Positions 1-5,914 of a stretch of DNA of 7,968 bases are shown here, one piece after another. The notes beneath the pieces are model-generated. The model did no database searches and had not been told where the DNA came from. It was given only the letters and a program-made list of their open reading frames with translations. Position 1 is the stretch's first letter. The number at the start of each line of letters is the position of its first letter. Origin of the DNA: JBBRMQ01 sp038230775 (GTDB lineage Bacteria; Acidobacteriota; Thermoanaerobaculia; Gp7-AA8); NCBI GenBank assembly GCA_038230775.1, contig JBBRMQ010000204.1:1-7968 (forward strand). The letters are read 5' to 3'. A program made the translations under genes and the position numbers.

Positions 1-49
1 CCTCGCCCCGCTTGCGGGGAGAGGGTGGCCGAAGGCCGAGTGAGGGGTT
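1..49. repeat. Palindromic intergenic repeat (double-hairpin, REP-like), probably cut by window edge
   Basis: Two adjacent hairpins are visible. The first pairs CCCCGC (6-11) with GCGGGG (14-19) around a TT loop, and extends outward through CCTC (1-4) and GAGG (21-24) across one mismatch. The second pairs GGCC (27-30) with GGCC (34-37) around GAA. The GAGGGG at 42-47 has no partner in the window. In similar elements I recall from other GC-rich genomes it pairs with CCCCTC just before the first hairpin, so the element probably begins a few bases left of position 1. No protein-coding signal is present. It is most likely a dispersed repeat. It could also act as a weak 3' end structure for the minus-strand operon, but it has no T-tract. 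Confidence 0.7.
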
Positions 50-55
50 CTCCGC

Positions 56-88
56 ACTTGCGCAGAGCTTCCCTAACAGCTAAGCGCC
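56..88. repeat. Direct repeat copy A (33 bp)
   Basis: This stretch matches 190-222 at 28 of 33 positions, and the shared core GAGCTTCCCTAA...GCTAAGCGCC is 22 of 24 identical. Copy B contains the last codons and stop of the minus-strand winged-helix gene. Read on the minus strand, copy A likewise gives GGC GCT TAG. It is either a dispersed repeat whose edge was captured by the gene or a local duplication of the gene's 3' end. Confidence 0.6.
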
Positions 89-108
89 ATGCAAGCCTCT
101 GCACAAGT
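56..108. repeat. Imperfect inverted repeat (stem-loop) downstream of the regulator gene
   Basis: The bases at 56-70 (ACTTGCGCAGAGCTT) are nearly complementary to 93-108 (AAGCCTCTGCACAAGT), with one unpaired base and one mismatch, around a loop of about 22 bases. The loop and left arm contain copy A of the direct repeat at 56-88. It lies about 100-160 bases downstream of the last minus-strand gene. It could fold in the 3' end of that operon's mRNA, but there is no T-run to call it an intrinsic terminator. Confidence 0.5.
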
Positions 109-189
109 AACCTTGCGGCGCGCTAACAGGGGTTGGTCCGTGAATGTCATCCCGACGCCGCACAGCCTGCCTCGCACGCGGCCGCCCTT

Positions 190-222
190 ACCTGTGCCGA
201 GCTTCCCTAAGGGCTAAGCGCC
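190..222. repeat. Direct repeat copy B (33 bp), overlapping the 3' end of the regulator gene
   Basis: This is the second copy of the repeat at 56-88, with 28 of 33 positions identical. Positions 214-222 are the last two codons (Gly-Ala) and TAG stop of the minus-strand winged-helix gene, so the repeat and the coding sequence overlap by 9 bases. The internal CCCTAAGGG could form a tiny 3-bp hairpin. The 101 bases between the two copies hold no recognisable gene. Confidence 0.6.
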
Positions 223-564
223 GCGCGTCGACTTGATGAGCGCTTCCATGTGGTTCAGATAGCGCTCCAGCGCGCGTCTTCCCGCCGCCGTCAGCGCATA
301 TTCGGTCTTCGGCAGTCGCCCTTCGAACGATTTCTCGCAGGTGATGTAGCGCGCCTCTTCCAGCTTGCGCGCGTGAACGCTGACGTTTCCGTCGCTGGTC
401 TTGAGGATGGCCTTCAGCTCGTTGAACGTCAGCGAGGAATTGACTGCCAGGGCGCTCACGATGGCCAGGCGCGTCTTCTCGTGAATCAGCCGGTCGAAGT
501 CTGGAACGACGTTCTCGACGACGTCGCCCAGCCGCTTGACCTTGCGTGCCGGCCTAACCGCCAT
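214..564 (-). CDS. Winged-helix DNA-binding transcriptional regulator (MarR/HTH_34-like)
   Basis: This encodes a 116-residue protein that is a single winged helix-turn-helix domain. Residues 22-40 (DFDRLIHEKTRLAIVSALA) form the first helices. SSLTFNELKAIL (43-54) and SDGNVSVHARKLEEA (57-71) are the helix-turn-helix, the second being the recognition helix. YITCEKSFEGRLPKTEYALT (73-92) is the beta wing, and the C-terminal helix (94-112) probably dimerises. The order matches the small wHTH proteins grouped as HTH_34 in Pfam, as I recall, which bind promoter DNA as dimers. No ligand-binding domain is present. I chose the ATG at 564 because the 33 residues of the longer reading upstream are low-quality sequence overlapping the membrane gene. 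The gene starts 11 bases inside the end of the membrane protein gene, implying translational coupling. It is the last gene of the zwf operon. Its target is unknown; the operon itself or genes linked to the membrane protein are candidates. Confidence 0.85.
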   Translation of the reverse strand: MAVRPARKVKRLGDVVENVVPDFDRLIHEKTRLAIVSALAVNSSLTFNELKAILKTSDGNVSVHARKLEEARYITCEKSFEGRLPKTEYALTAAGRRALERYLNHMEALIKSTRGA

Positions 565-1138
565 AGTTTCTCGCGATCCGCAGTCCGAAGCCGATGTGCA
601 ATCCTCCGAAGCCCGCGCCGAGGAGAAGGTTTCCGATCGGAAGCGGCGAAAAGGCGGCCGCAAGGCCGAGGAGCATGAAACAGCCGCCCATGATCGGAAT
701 CATGCGCAGCGAGAACGCGCCGCTGCTGACAAACGCGGCGCCGTACAGAAGCAGCCACATCGACGGCATCGGCTGAAAGGCCGATACGCTCCACAACGTC
801 CCGGTCAATACCGCGCCGGCGAGCAGCGGAGCCGCATACGCGATCAGAAATCGGCGAGCCACGCCTGTTGTGAGGGACACCCCGGCGCGCTTTCCCTTGA
901 CGACCATCGCCGACCACCCGACTGCGCTGGAGACCACGGCACAAGTTAGCCACGTGAAGAGCCAGGCGGCGGGCCTGATCGAAACGTACGTGCCTCCGAC
1001 CGCAGTCGCAACGAGTGCCGCTACACCTACCGCGACGCCGCCCCATCCCGGAATCGAGGTGAACGCCGAGGCGCGCTCCATCGCTTCGCGGATGTAACGG
1101 AGGTTGCTGACCGCATGATCTCGGATCGCCTCGGGCAT
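554..1138 (-). CDS. Six-helix integral membrane protein of unknown function
   Basis: This encodes a 194-residue protein. A charged, amphipathic N-terminal segment (MPEAIRDHAVSNLRYIREAM, 1-20) is followed by hydrophobic stretches at about 30-51, 57-80, 97-119, 126-142, 147-165 and 168-186, read as six transmembrane helices. The loop KGKRAG (81-86) is the main basic loop, probably cytoplasmic. The segment NLRYIREAMERASAFTSIPGWGG looks conserved: from memory, similar membrane proteins sit beside winged-helix regulators in Acidobacteria-like genomes. No transporter or enzyme motif is evident, so no function is assigned. It starts 19 bases after the pgl stop, and the only Shine-Dalgarno-like stretch (GAAGG) overlaps that stop about 16 bases before the ATG. 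Its 3' end overlaps the regulator start by 11 bases. A longer reading from 1312 is rejected because it runs deep into pgl. The tight pairing suggests the regulator and membrane protein act together. Confidence 0.8.
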   Translation of the reverse strand: MPEAIRDHAVSNLRYIREAMERASAFTSIPGWGGVAVGVAALVATAVGGTYVSIRPAAWLFTWLTCAVVSSAVGWSAMVVKGKRAGVSLTTGVARRFLIAYAAPLLAGAVLTGTLWSVSAFQPMPSMWLLLYGAAFVSSGAFSLRMIPIMGGCFMLLGLAAAFSPLPIGNLLLGAGFGGLHIGFGLRIARNYGG

Positions 1139-1157
1139 TCTTCGATCATAGGAGCCT

Positions 1158-1835
1158 TCAATCAGAACTGTCCATAGCGCTGCGATCCACGAACCACCAT
1201 GTCTCTCTGCCTTTGGTGACGACTGAGATCGGATCGTCACTCCCCGCTCGAACGCGATCCAGTACAGGCCGCTTTGATGCTCCAGCAGCCAGAACGAATC
1301 GCATTTTGGCATCGCGGAGTGGTCGTTTCGTTAGCGTGACGCGCCACATGTCGAGCCTCGGGACAAACAGTTCCGTTGCGATCCGGTCCTCGACGTTCAA
1401 CGCCGTCGTGCCCGGAAAGAGCGACGCGGTGTGGCCGTCATCGCCGATTCCGAGCAGCACGAGGTCGATCGCTTCGACCCCGAGCGCTTTCCACTCCCGT
1501 TCGAACTCCCGGACGCCGGCGGCGGCATCCCCGAGCTCCGTCCGGAATTGCAGAAAACGCTGCGCGTCAGGGATGCCGTTGGCGAACAACGTCTCGCGCA
1601 TCATGCCGGCGTTCGATTGCGGATCATGGATCGGCACCCAGCGTTCATCGACGACGATCCACGTGATCGGCACCGACCGCAGCGCCTCGTTCTCTCCCAG
1701 CAGGCGGTACAACGGCTTGGGCGTCGAGCCACCGGAGAGAGCGATCGTCCGCGCGCCATTCTCGATGCGCTGCAGGATTGCCGCCGCCGTTCCGGCGATC
1801 AGTTCGTCTGTGCTGTCGAAGATGCGGAGATTCAT
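1158..1835 (-). CDS. pgl: 6-phosphogluconolactonase
   Basis: This encodes a 225-residue enzyme of the DevB/Pgl family, a normal length for bacterial Pgl. It hydrolyses 6-phospho-D-glucono-1,5-lactone, the product of Zwf, to 6-phosphogluconate in the cytoplasm. Visible family motifs are SGGSTPKPLY (34-43, phosphate-binding loop), VVDERWVP (61-68), SNAGMMRETL (74-83) and GIGDDGHTASLFPG (129-142), which carries the catalytic His135. The C-terminal VTKGRETWWFVDRSA (206-220) is also typical. The start ATG overlaps the opcA stop as ATGA (4 bases) and has no Shine-Dalgarno sequence of its own, so it is probably translated by ribosomes finishing opcA. The order zwf-opcA-pgl is the same as in actinobacterial pentose phosphate clusters. 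Confidence 0.97.
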   Translation of the reverse strand: MNLRIFDSTDELIAGTAAAILQRIENGARTIALSGGSTPKPLYRLLGENEALRSVPITWIVVDERWVPIHDPQSNAGMMRETLFANGIPDAQRFLQFRTELGDAAAGVREFEREWKALGVEAIDLVLLGIGDDGHTASLFPGTTALNVEDRIATELFVPRLDMWRVTLTKRPLRDAKMRFVLAAGASKRPVLDRVRAGSDDPISVVTKGRETWWFVDRSAMDSSD

Positions 1836-2929
1836 CGAGTGATTCGTCTGGCGAGACGCGTGGCGATCGGAAGTACCTTCAACAGGACCCGATCGACGTC
1901 GGTCCGCTTCAACTGACGGACGATCAGTTCATCCAGCTTTTGCGATGCCGCACGGGTGACGGACTCCGGCGATGAAATGTTTCCGTCGACGTTCGCCGTC
2001 AGGACGCCGCGGTCGCGGTCGCGCGCGATGCTGGCCACCGATCCGTCTTCGAACCCCACCTCGACGTACGTGATGCCGCCAACATCCGTCGACTGCCGTC
2101 GCCGCTCGAATGCGTAGTCCACCGACCCGCTCGAGCTTTCGACCTTGCCCGTGGCGTCCACATGATGGTCAACCTGCGCGCTGATCCACGACGCGAACAG
2201 CAGCGATTCGATGCTCTCGCCGAAGAAGGACTCGTCGGACGCTCCGGAGACCACTCTCACGCGCCGGATGCTCTGCAGCCGTGCGCGCATGTGCGGCGGG
2301 TCGAAGATCGACGCCGTCGCCGCGCGCCACTCTTCGAGACGCACCCAATTCAAATCGGCGGGCGCGGTGGTGGTTTCCTCGGCAACGCGCGACAACAGCG
2401 CAAGGTCCGCCGGCGAGTCGAAGTGCACGGAGTCTACGATCAGACGGTCTGCAGGATCGAGCAGCGACTCGACATACGCTTCGTGCTCGTTCGGCAGGTC
2501 GCCGATCCACCACACCGCCACCGGCATGTCGGGGATGAGCAGTGCGTTCACCAGAGGCGGCACGCGATGAATCCGGTCCCCTCCCGCCACGATGGTGATC
2601 TCCTCGGAACAGACCTGTTTGCCGCCGCCGACCGGATGGCAGTTCGCGCTGATCCAGGAGGCGATGTCCGCCTCTCCGGCGGGATCCGACCGCACGATGA
2701 TCGTTCGCTGCGGCACGGCGGCGCTGGCCTTGCCGAGAACCTCGCTGGCGTTCGTGCGGTGGTCGTCCGACGATGTATGCGCCACGACGTTCCACAACGC
2801 GGCGCGCGTCAGCGCTTCGTCGTCCCCGCCTTCTTTGTTGCTGCGCCACAACTCCGCCAGCGACTTCTCGATGGCGGTGACGTCGACGCGGACCTCACTC
2901 TCGAGCGATGGATTTACGGACGACGCCAT
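1832..2929 (-). CDS. opcA: Glucose-6-phosphate dehydrogenase assembly protein OpcA
   Basis: This encodes a 365-residue protein of the OpcA family. In cyanobacteria OpcA is needed for assembly and activation of glucose-6-phosphate dehydrogenase, and in Actinobacteria it is encoded with zwf. It has no catalytic motif of its own. Family landmarks are RTIIVRSDP (75-83), the Cys-containing segment CHPVGGGKQVCSEEITIVAG (97-116), PLVNALLIPDMPVAVWW (125-141), DRLIVDSVHF (161-170) and DLNWVRLEEWRAATASIFD (192-210). The C-terminal part (from about 225) is the more variable domain, ending in a basic helix (LARRITR). The start overlaps the zwf 3' end by 16 bases. It is preceded by a GAAGGA Shine-Dalgarno sequence 9 bases upstream, inside zwf. 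The neighbour genes fully support the assignment. Cys97 and Cys107 may be redox-relevant, as OpcA in cyanobacteria links Zwf to thiol control, but that is inference here. Confidence 0.93.
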   Translation of the reverse strand: MASSVNPSLESEVRVDVTAIEKSLAELWRSNKEGGDDEALTRAALWNVVAHTSSDDHRTNASEVLGKASAAVPQRTIIVRSDPAGEADIASWISANCHPVGGGKQVCSEEITIVAGGDRIHRVPPLVNALLIPDMPVAVWWIGDLPNEHEAYVESLLDPADRLIVDSVHFDSPADLALLSRVAEETTTAPADLNWVRLEEWRAATASIFDPPHMRARLQSIRRVRVVSGASDESFFGESIESLLFASWISAQVDHHVDATGKVESSSGSVDYAFERRRQSTDVGGITYVEVGFEDGSVASIARDRDRGVLTANVDGNISSPESVTRAASQKLDELIVRQLKRTDVDRVLLKVLPIATRLARRITR

Positions 2930-4473
2930 TTGCGCCCGTCCTTCTCGATCAGCGCATCCGCGGATTCCGGTCCCCAGGTGCCAGCCGGATAGAAGTCAGG
3001 CGGACGCGGATCGGCGCCCCAGTTGTCGAGCAGCGGATCGAGCCATGCCCACGCGGTCTCCACTTCATCGCGACGCGCGAACAGCGTCGAGTCGCCCAGC
3101 ATCGTCTCCAGCAGCAGCCGCTCGTACGCTTCCGGCGGCTCGGCACCGAAGGAGGTCGCGTACCGGAACTCCATCGTCACCGGCGCGGTTTTCACGGACG
3201 GCCCCGGCACCTTCGAATCAAACTTGAGCGAGATACCCTCGTCCGGCTGGATGCGGAACGCCAGTACATTCGGCTGCATGCGGACGGACGGCACTTTGCG
3301 CCACAGCGGATACGGCGCCGGACGAAAATGAATGGAGATGTCGGTCACGCGCTTCGGCAACCGCTTTCCGGCGCGGATGTAGAACGGCACATCGGCCCAG
3401 CGCCAGTTGTCGACGAAGATCTTCATCGCGGCGAACGTATCGACCCGCGACTCCGGATTCACGTTCTCTTCCTTGCGGTACGCGATGGCCTTCTCGCCCA
3501 GGACGGACCCGTCGCTGTACTGGCCGCGCACGGCATTCTCGGTCTCCTGCCCAACCTTGAACTCGCGCAGAGCACGCAGGACTTTCACTTTTTCGTCCCG
3601 CACCGCGTCCGCCTCGAACGCCACGGGCGGCTCCATCGAAATGAGCGAGACGAGTTGAAGCAGATGGTTCTGGATGATGTCGCGCGTGATTCCGGCGCCT
3701 TCGAAGTAGCCGCCGCGCTTCTCGACGCCGATCGACTCCGCCACCGTGATCTGCACGTGATCGATGTATTGCCGGTTCCAGAACGGCTCGAAGATGCCGT
3801 TCGCGAATCGCAGAACGAGCAGGTTCTGCACGGTCTCTTTGCCGAGGTAGTGATCGATGCGGAAGACCTGGCGTTCGCGGAAGGTGGTGACCGCGACCTT
3901 GTTCAGTTCCTTCGCCGATTTCAGATCGTGACCGAACGGCTTCTCGATGATGACGCGCGTGAACGGCCCCCCCTGCTCGGGGTCCGTCACCATCTTCTCC
4001 TTGCCTAACAGCTCCGAGATCGTTGGGAAAAACTGGGGCGGCACCGCGAGGTAGTAAATGCGGCGGCCACCGGTCCCGCGCGTCTTATCGCAATCCTGCA
4101 GCTTCTGGTTGAGCCGGATGTAAGCCTCATGCTCGGCGAATTCGCCCTGCACGTAGAACAGGCCCTTCGCGAAGTTCTCCCACACCGCCTCGTCCACCGG
4201 CCGCGTTCGCGCGAACTTGTCGCACGACTCGCGCATCGCGAGACGAAACGCTTCATCCGTGAAGTCGGGTCGCGCGAAGCCGATGATCGTCTGCCCGGCC
4301 GGTAAAAGGCCGTCGTGTGCCAGCGAATACAACGCCGGAATCAGCTTGCGCTGCGTGAGGTCACCGGACGCACCGAAGATGACGAGCGCCGACGCATCGG
4401 GCACACGCTCCTGTTCCAGTCCTTCGCGCAGCGGGTTTGCAGCGAGAGCCGGGGGAGGCGCGGCAACTGACAT
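2914..4473 (-). CDS. zwf: Glucose-6-phosphate 1-dehydrogenase
   Basis: This encodes a 519-residue enzyme that oxidises glucose 6-phosphate to 6-phosphogluconolactone with NADP+ (or NAD+), the entry step of the oxidative pentose phosphate and Entner-Doudoroff routes. The N-terminal Rossmann fold begins with VIFGASGDLTQRKLIPALY (31-49). FTRVIIEKPFG (171-181) holds the conserved Lys-Pro. FRIDHYLGKETVQN (204-217) is the active-site signature with catalytic His208. PFYIRAGKRL (363-372) carries substrate-contact residues. The first 27 residues (MSVAAPPPALAANPLREGLE onward) are a non-conserved extension, common in actinobacterial-type Zwf. The length matches the family and no disruption is seen, including across a run of seven C at 3967-3973. 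There is no Shine-Dalgarno sequence before the ATG, but a strong sigma-70-type promoter ends 7 bases upstream, suggesting leaderless translation. This is the first gene of the operon zwf-opcA-pgl-membrane protein-regulator. Confidence 0.98.
   Translation of the reverse strand: MSVAAPPPALAANPLREGLEQERVPDASALVIFGASGDLTQRKLIPALYSLAHDGLLPAGQTIIGFARPDFTDEAFRLAMRESCDKFARTRPVDEAVWENFAKGLFYVQGEFAEHEAYIRLNQKLQDCDKTRGTGGRRIYYLAVPPQFFPTISELLGKEKMVTDPEQGGPFTRVIIEKPFGHDLKSAKELNKVAVTTFRERQVFRIDHYLGKETVQNLLVLRFANGIFEPFWNRQYIDHVQITVAESIGVEKRGGYFEGAGITRDIIQNHLLQLVSLISMEPPVAFEADAVRDEKVKVLRALREFKVGQETENAVRGQYSDGSVLGEKAIAYRKEENVNPESRVDTFAAMKIFVDNWRWADVPFYIRAGKRLPKRVTDISIHFRPAPYPLWRKVPSVRMQPNVLAFRIQPDEGISLKFDSKVPGPSVKTAPVTMEFRYATSFGAEPPEAYERLLLETMLGDSTLFARRDEVETAWAWLDPLLDNWGADPRPPDFYPAGTWGPESADALIEKDGRKWRRP
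2939..2944 (-). promoter_or_regulatory. Shine-Dalgarno sequence of opcA inside zwf
   Basis: The minus strand reads GAAGGA, followed by 9 bases and the opcA ATG at 2929. It lies inside the zwf reading frame and fixes the opcA start. It also shows that internal genes of this operon can use Shine-Dalgarno initiation, in contrast to the operon-leading genes of the window. Confidence 0.7.
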
Positions 4474-4480
4474 TTCGTGG

Positions 4481-4509
4481 ATTGTATCGAGGGGAGACGG
4501 GAATGTTAA
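4481..4509 (-). promoter_or_regulatory. Predicted sigma-70-type promoter of zwf operon (leaderless)
   Basis: On the minus strand, TTAACA (4509-4504; 5 of 6 to TTGACA) is followed by exactly 17 bases and then TACAAT (4486-4481; 5 of 6 to TATAAT). A start site about 7 bases after the -10 falls at 4474-4473, that is, on the A of the zwf ATG. No Shine-Dalgarno sequence is present between the promoter and the ATG. The -35 box lies within the outer end of the left arm of the heptad inverted repeat (4501-4533). The box fit and spacing are seen; the transcription start is inferred. Confidence 0.65.
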
Positions 4510-4585
4510 ATGTTGAATGTTGAATGTTGAATGAATCGCTCCTGCAGGTCCTCATTCAACATTCAACATTGAACATTCAACATTC
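4501..4585. repeat. Heptad inverted repeat, 33-bp arms with 19-base loop
   Basis: The left arm (4501-4533) is tandem GAATGTT units, four heptads plus GAATG, with one G-to-A variant at 4508. The right arm (4553-4585) is the complementary AACATTC series. The arms pair at 31 of 33 positions. The loop (4534-4552) contains the 8-bp palindrome CCTGCAGG (4541-4548). The arms are AT-rich against a GC-rich background. The element fills most of the 144-base gap between divergent zwf and the thiolase gene, so it separates or controls two promoters. Candidates are a dispersed mobile-type palindrome, a bidirectional stem-loop, or a regulator binding array with 7-bp periodicity. Confidence 0.85.
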
Positions 4586-4598
4586 CTCGTTTCCCCAG

Positions 4599-4607
4599 TG
4601 CTATTCT
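4599..4607 (+). promoter_or_regulatory. Predicted extended -10 promoter of the thiolase gene
   Basis: TGCTATTCT reads as an extended -10 (TG, one base, TATTCT; 5 of 6 to TATAAT). It ends 10 bases before the ATG at 4618, giving an expected leader of only about 4 bases. The intervening bases are pyrimidine-rich (CCCTCCCCGC) and contain no Shine-Dalgarno sequence. No good -35 is seen at 16-18 bases, which is tolerated for extended -10 promoters. Confidence 0.45.
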
Positions 4608-4617
4608 CCCTCCCCGC

Positions 4618-5901
4618 ATGTCCTCCCGCGTCGCCATCATCCGCGGCATCCGCACCCCGTTCGCCAAATCCGGCACTCACTACGCCCGGCTGACCGCCCT
4701 CGACCTCGGCAAGATGGCCGTGACGGAGCTGATCCAGCGATCCGGCATCGATCCGAAGACCGTCAACGAGCTCGTGTTCGGCAACGTGATCCCGTCCGTC
4801 AAGGCGCCGAACATCGCGCGCGAGATCGTCCTCGGCACCGGTCTCCCGAAATCGATCCCGGGCTACGCCATCAGCAAGGCGTGCACGTCCGCGAACCAGG
4901 CGATTTCGTCGGCCGCGGATCTGATCGCACGCGGTTACGCGGATACAGTGATCGCCGGCGGCGCGGAGTCGCTGTCGGATGTGCCCATTCTCTTCTCGCG
5001 CAACATGGCAGATGCGTTCACTGGCGCCGCGAAAGCAAAGAGCGTCCCCGCCAAGATCGGCGCGTTCAAGAGCGTGCGGCCGAAGGACCTCGTCCCGGAT
5101 GCGCCCGCGATCGCGGAATCGACGACCGGGCTGAGCATGGGCGAATCCGCGGAGAAGATGGCCAAAGAGAATGGCATCACGCGCGAGGCGCAGGATCGCT
5201 TCGCTCTCCAGAGTCACAAACGCGCCGCGGCGGCGACTGCCGATGGCCGGTTCAAGGACGAGGTGATGACGGTGGTCGTCCCGCCGTCGTATGACGACGT
5301 CGTCGAGACCGACAACCTGGTCCGTGGCGATACGACTCTCGAAAAGCTGGCGCAGTTGAAGCCGGTCTTCGATCGCAAGTATGGAACTCTCACCGCGGGC
5401 AATTCCTCGCCGCTTACCGACGGCGCCGCCGCTGTTTTGATGATGTCCGAGGAGCGGGCGAAGGCAGAGGGTCTGAAGCCGATCGGGTATCTGCGCAGTT
5501 ACGCGTACGCGGCGACCGACCCGTTCGATCAACTGCTGCAAGGTCCCGTTTTCGCGCTGCCGATCGCGCTGGAGCGGGCGAAGCTCACGTTGAAGGACAT
5601 CAACGTCATCGAGATGCATGAGGCCTTCGCCGCCCAGGTTCTCTCCAACATTCAATGGATGGGATCGAAGAAGATCGCCGAGCAGAAGCTCGGCCGCAGC
5701 GAGGCCGTCGGAGAGATCGATCCGGAAAGGATCAACCGCACGGGTGGCTCCATCGCGCTCGGCCATCCATTCGGCGCTACCGGCGCGCGCATCGTCACGA
5801 CCGTCTGCAACGAGCTGCAGCGAACCGGCGAGCAATACGCCCTCGTTACGGTTTGTGCCGCGGGCGGCATCGGCGCCGCGATGATCCTCGAGCGGGAGTA
5901 G
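4618..5901 (+). CDS. fadI: 3-ketoacyl-CoA thiolase (acetyl-CoA C-acyltransferase), FadI/HADHB type
   Basis: This encodes a 427-residue thiolase. It cleaves 3-ketoacyl-CoA with CoA to acetyl-CoA and a shortened acyl-CoA (last step of fatty acid beta-oxidation) and is probably cytoplasmic. Catalytic residues are visible: nucleophile Cys89 in SKACTSANQ (86-94), His334 in EMHEAFAAQVLSN (332-344), His383 in GGSIALGHPFGATG (376-389) and Cys413 in VCAAGGIGAAMI (412-423). The EMHEAFAAQVLSN form (rather than NEAFA) and the total length place it with the FadI / mitochondrial trifunctional beta-subunit group, not the FadA or acetoacetyl-CoA thiolase group. FadI normally works with FadJ, but no hydratase/dehydrogenase gene is adjacent: a divergent zwf lies upstream and a molybdoenzyme downstream. 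The ATG at 4618 is the natural start, since family similarity begins at residue 4. The gene has no Shine-Dalgarno sequence. The exact partner and chain-length range are not inferable. Confidence 0.93.
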   Translation: MSSRVAIIRGIRTPFAKSGTHYARLTALDLGKMAVTELIQRSGIDPKTVNELVFGNVIPSVKAPNIAREIVLGTGLPKSIPGYAISKACTSANQAISSAADLIARGYADTVIAGGAESLSDVPILFSRNMADAFTGAAKAKSVPAKIGAFKSVRPKDLVPDAPAIAESTTGLSMGESAEKMAKENGITREAQDRFALQSHKRAAAATADGRFKDEVMTVVVPPSYDDVVETDNLVRGDTTLEKLAQLKPVFDRKYGTLTAGNSSPLTDGAAAVLMMSEERAKAEGLKPIGYLRSYAYAATDPFDQLLQGPVFALPIALERAKLTLKDINVIEMHEAFAAQVLSNIQWMGSKKIAEQKLGRSEAVGEIDPERINRTGGSIALGHPFGATGARIVTTVCNELQRTGEQYALVTVCAAGGIGAAMILERE

Positions 5902-5914
5902 TGTGATGGGCTCT

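Noticed and set aside
565..663. N-terminal extension of the winged-helix regulator
   Set aside because: The extra 33 residues lie wholly within the membrane protein gene, are Arg/Ser-rich and look nothing like the family, whose similarity begins after the ATG at 564.
1139..1312. N-terminal extension of the membrane protein
   Set aside because: It would overlap pgl by about 155 bases, and the extra residues are not membrane-like; the ATG at 1138 just after pgl is more natural.
3967..3973. Run of seven C in zwf as a possible frameshift or phase-variation site
   Set aside because: The frame is intact across it (reads EQGGPFTRV as in other Zwf proteins), and seven C is not remarkable in DNA this GC-rich.
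2908..4008. 366-residue plus-strand open frame opposite zwf
   Set aside because: It is a codon-shadow of zwf in high-GC DNA with an Arg/His-rich composition and no recognisable domain.
4501..4585. CRISPR or tandem-repeat array
   Set aside because: The 7-bp units are contiguous with no spacers, and the two halves are inverted, so it is a heptad inverted repeat and not a CRISPR.
4552..5835. 427-residue minus-strand open frame opposite the thiolase
   Set aside because: It is antisense to a thiolase with all catalytic residues intact, is rich in Arg, Gly and Asp like typical GC-rich shadow frames, and shows no family motif.
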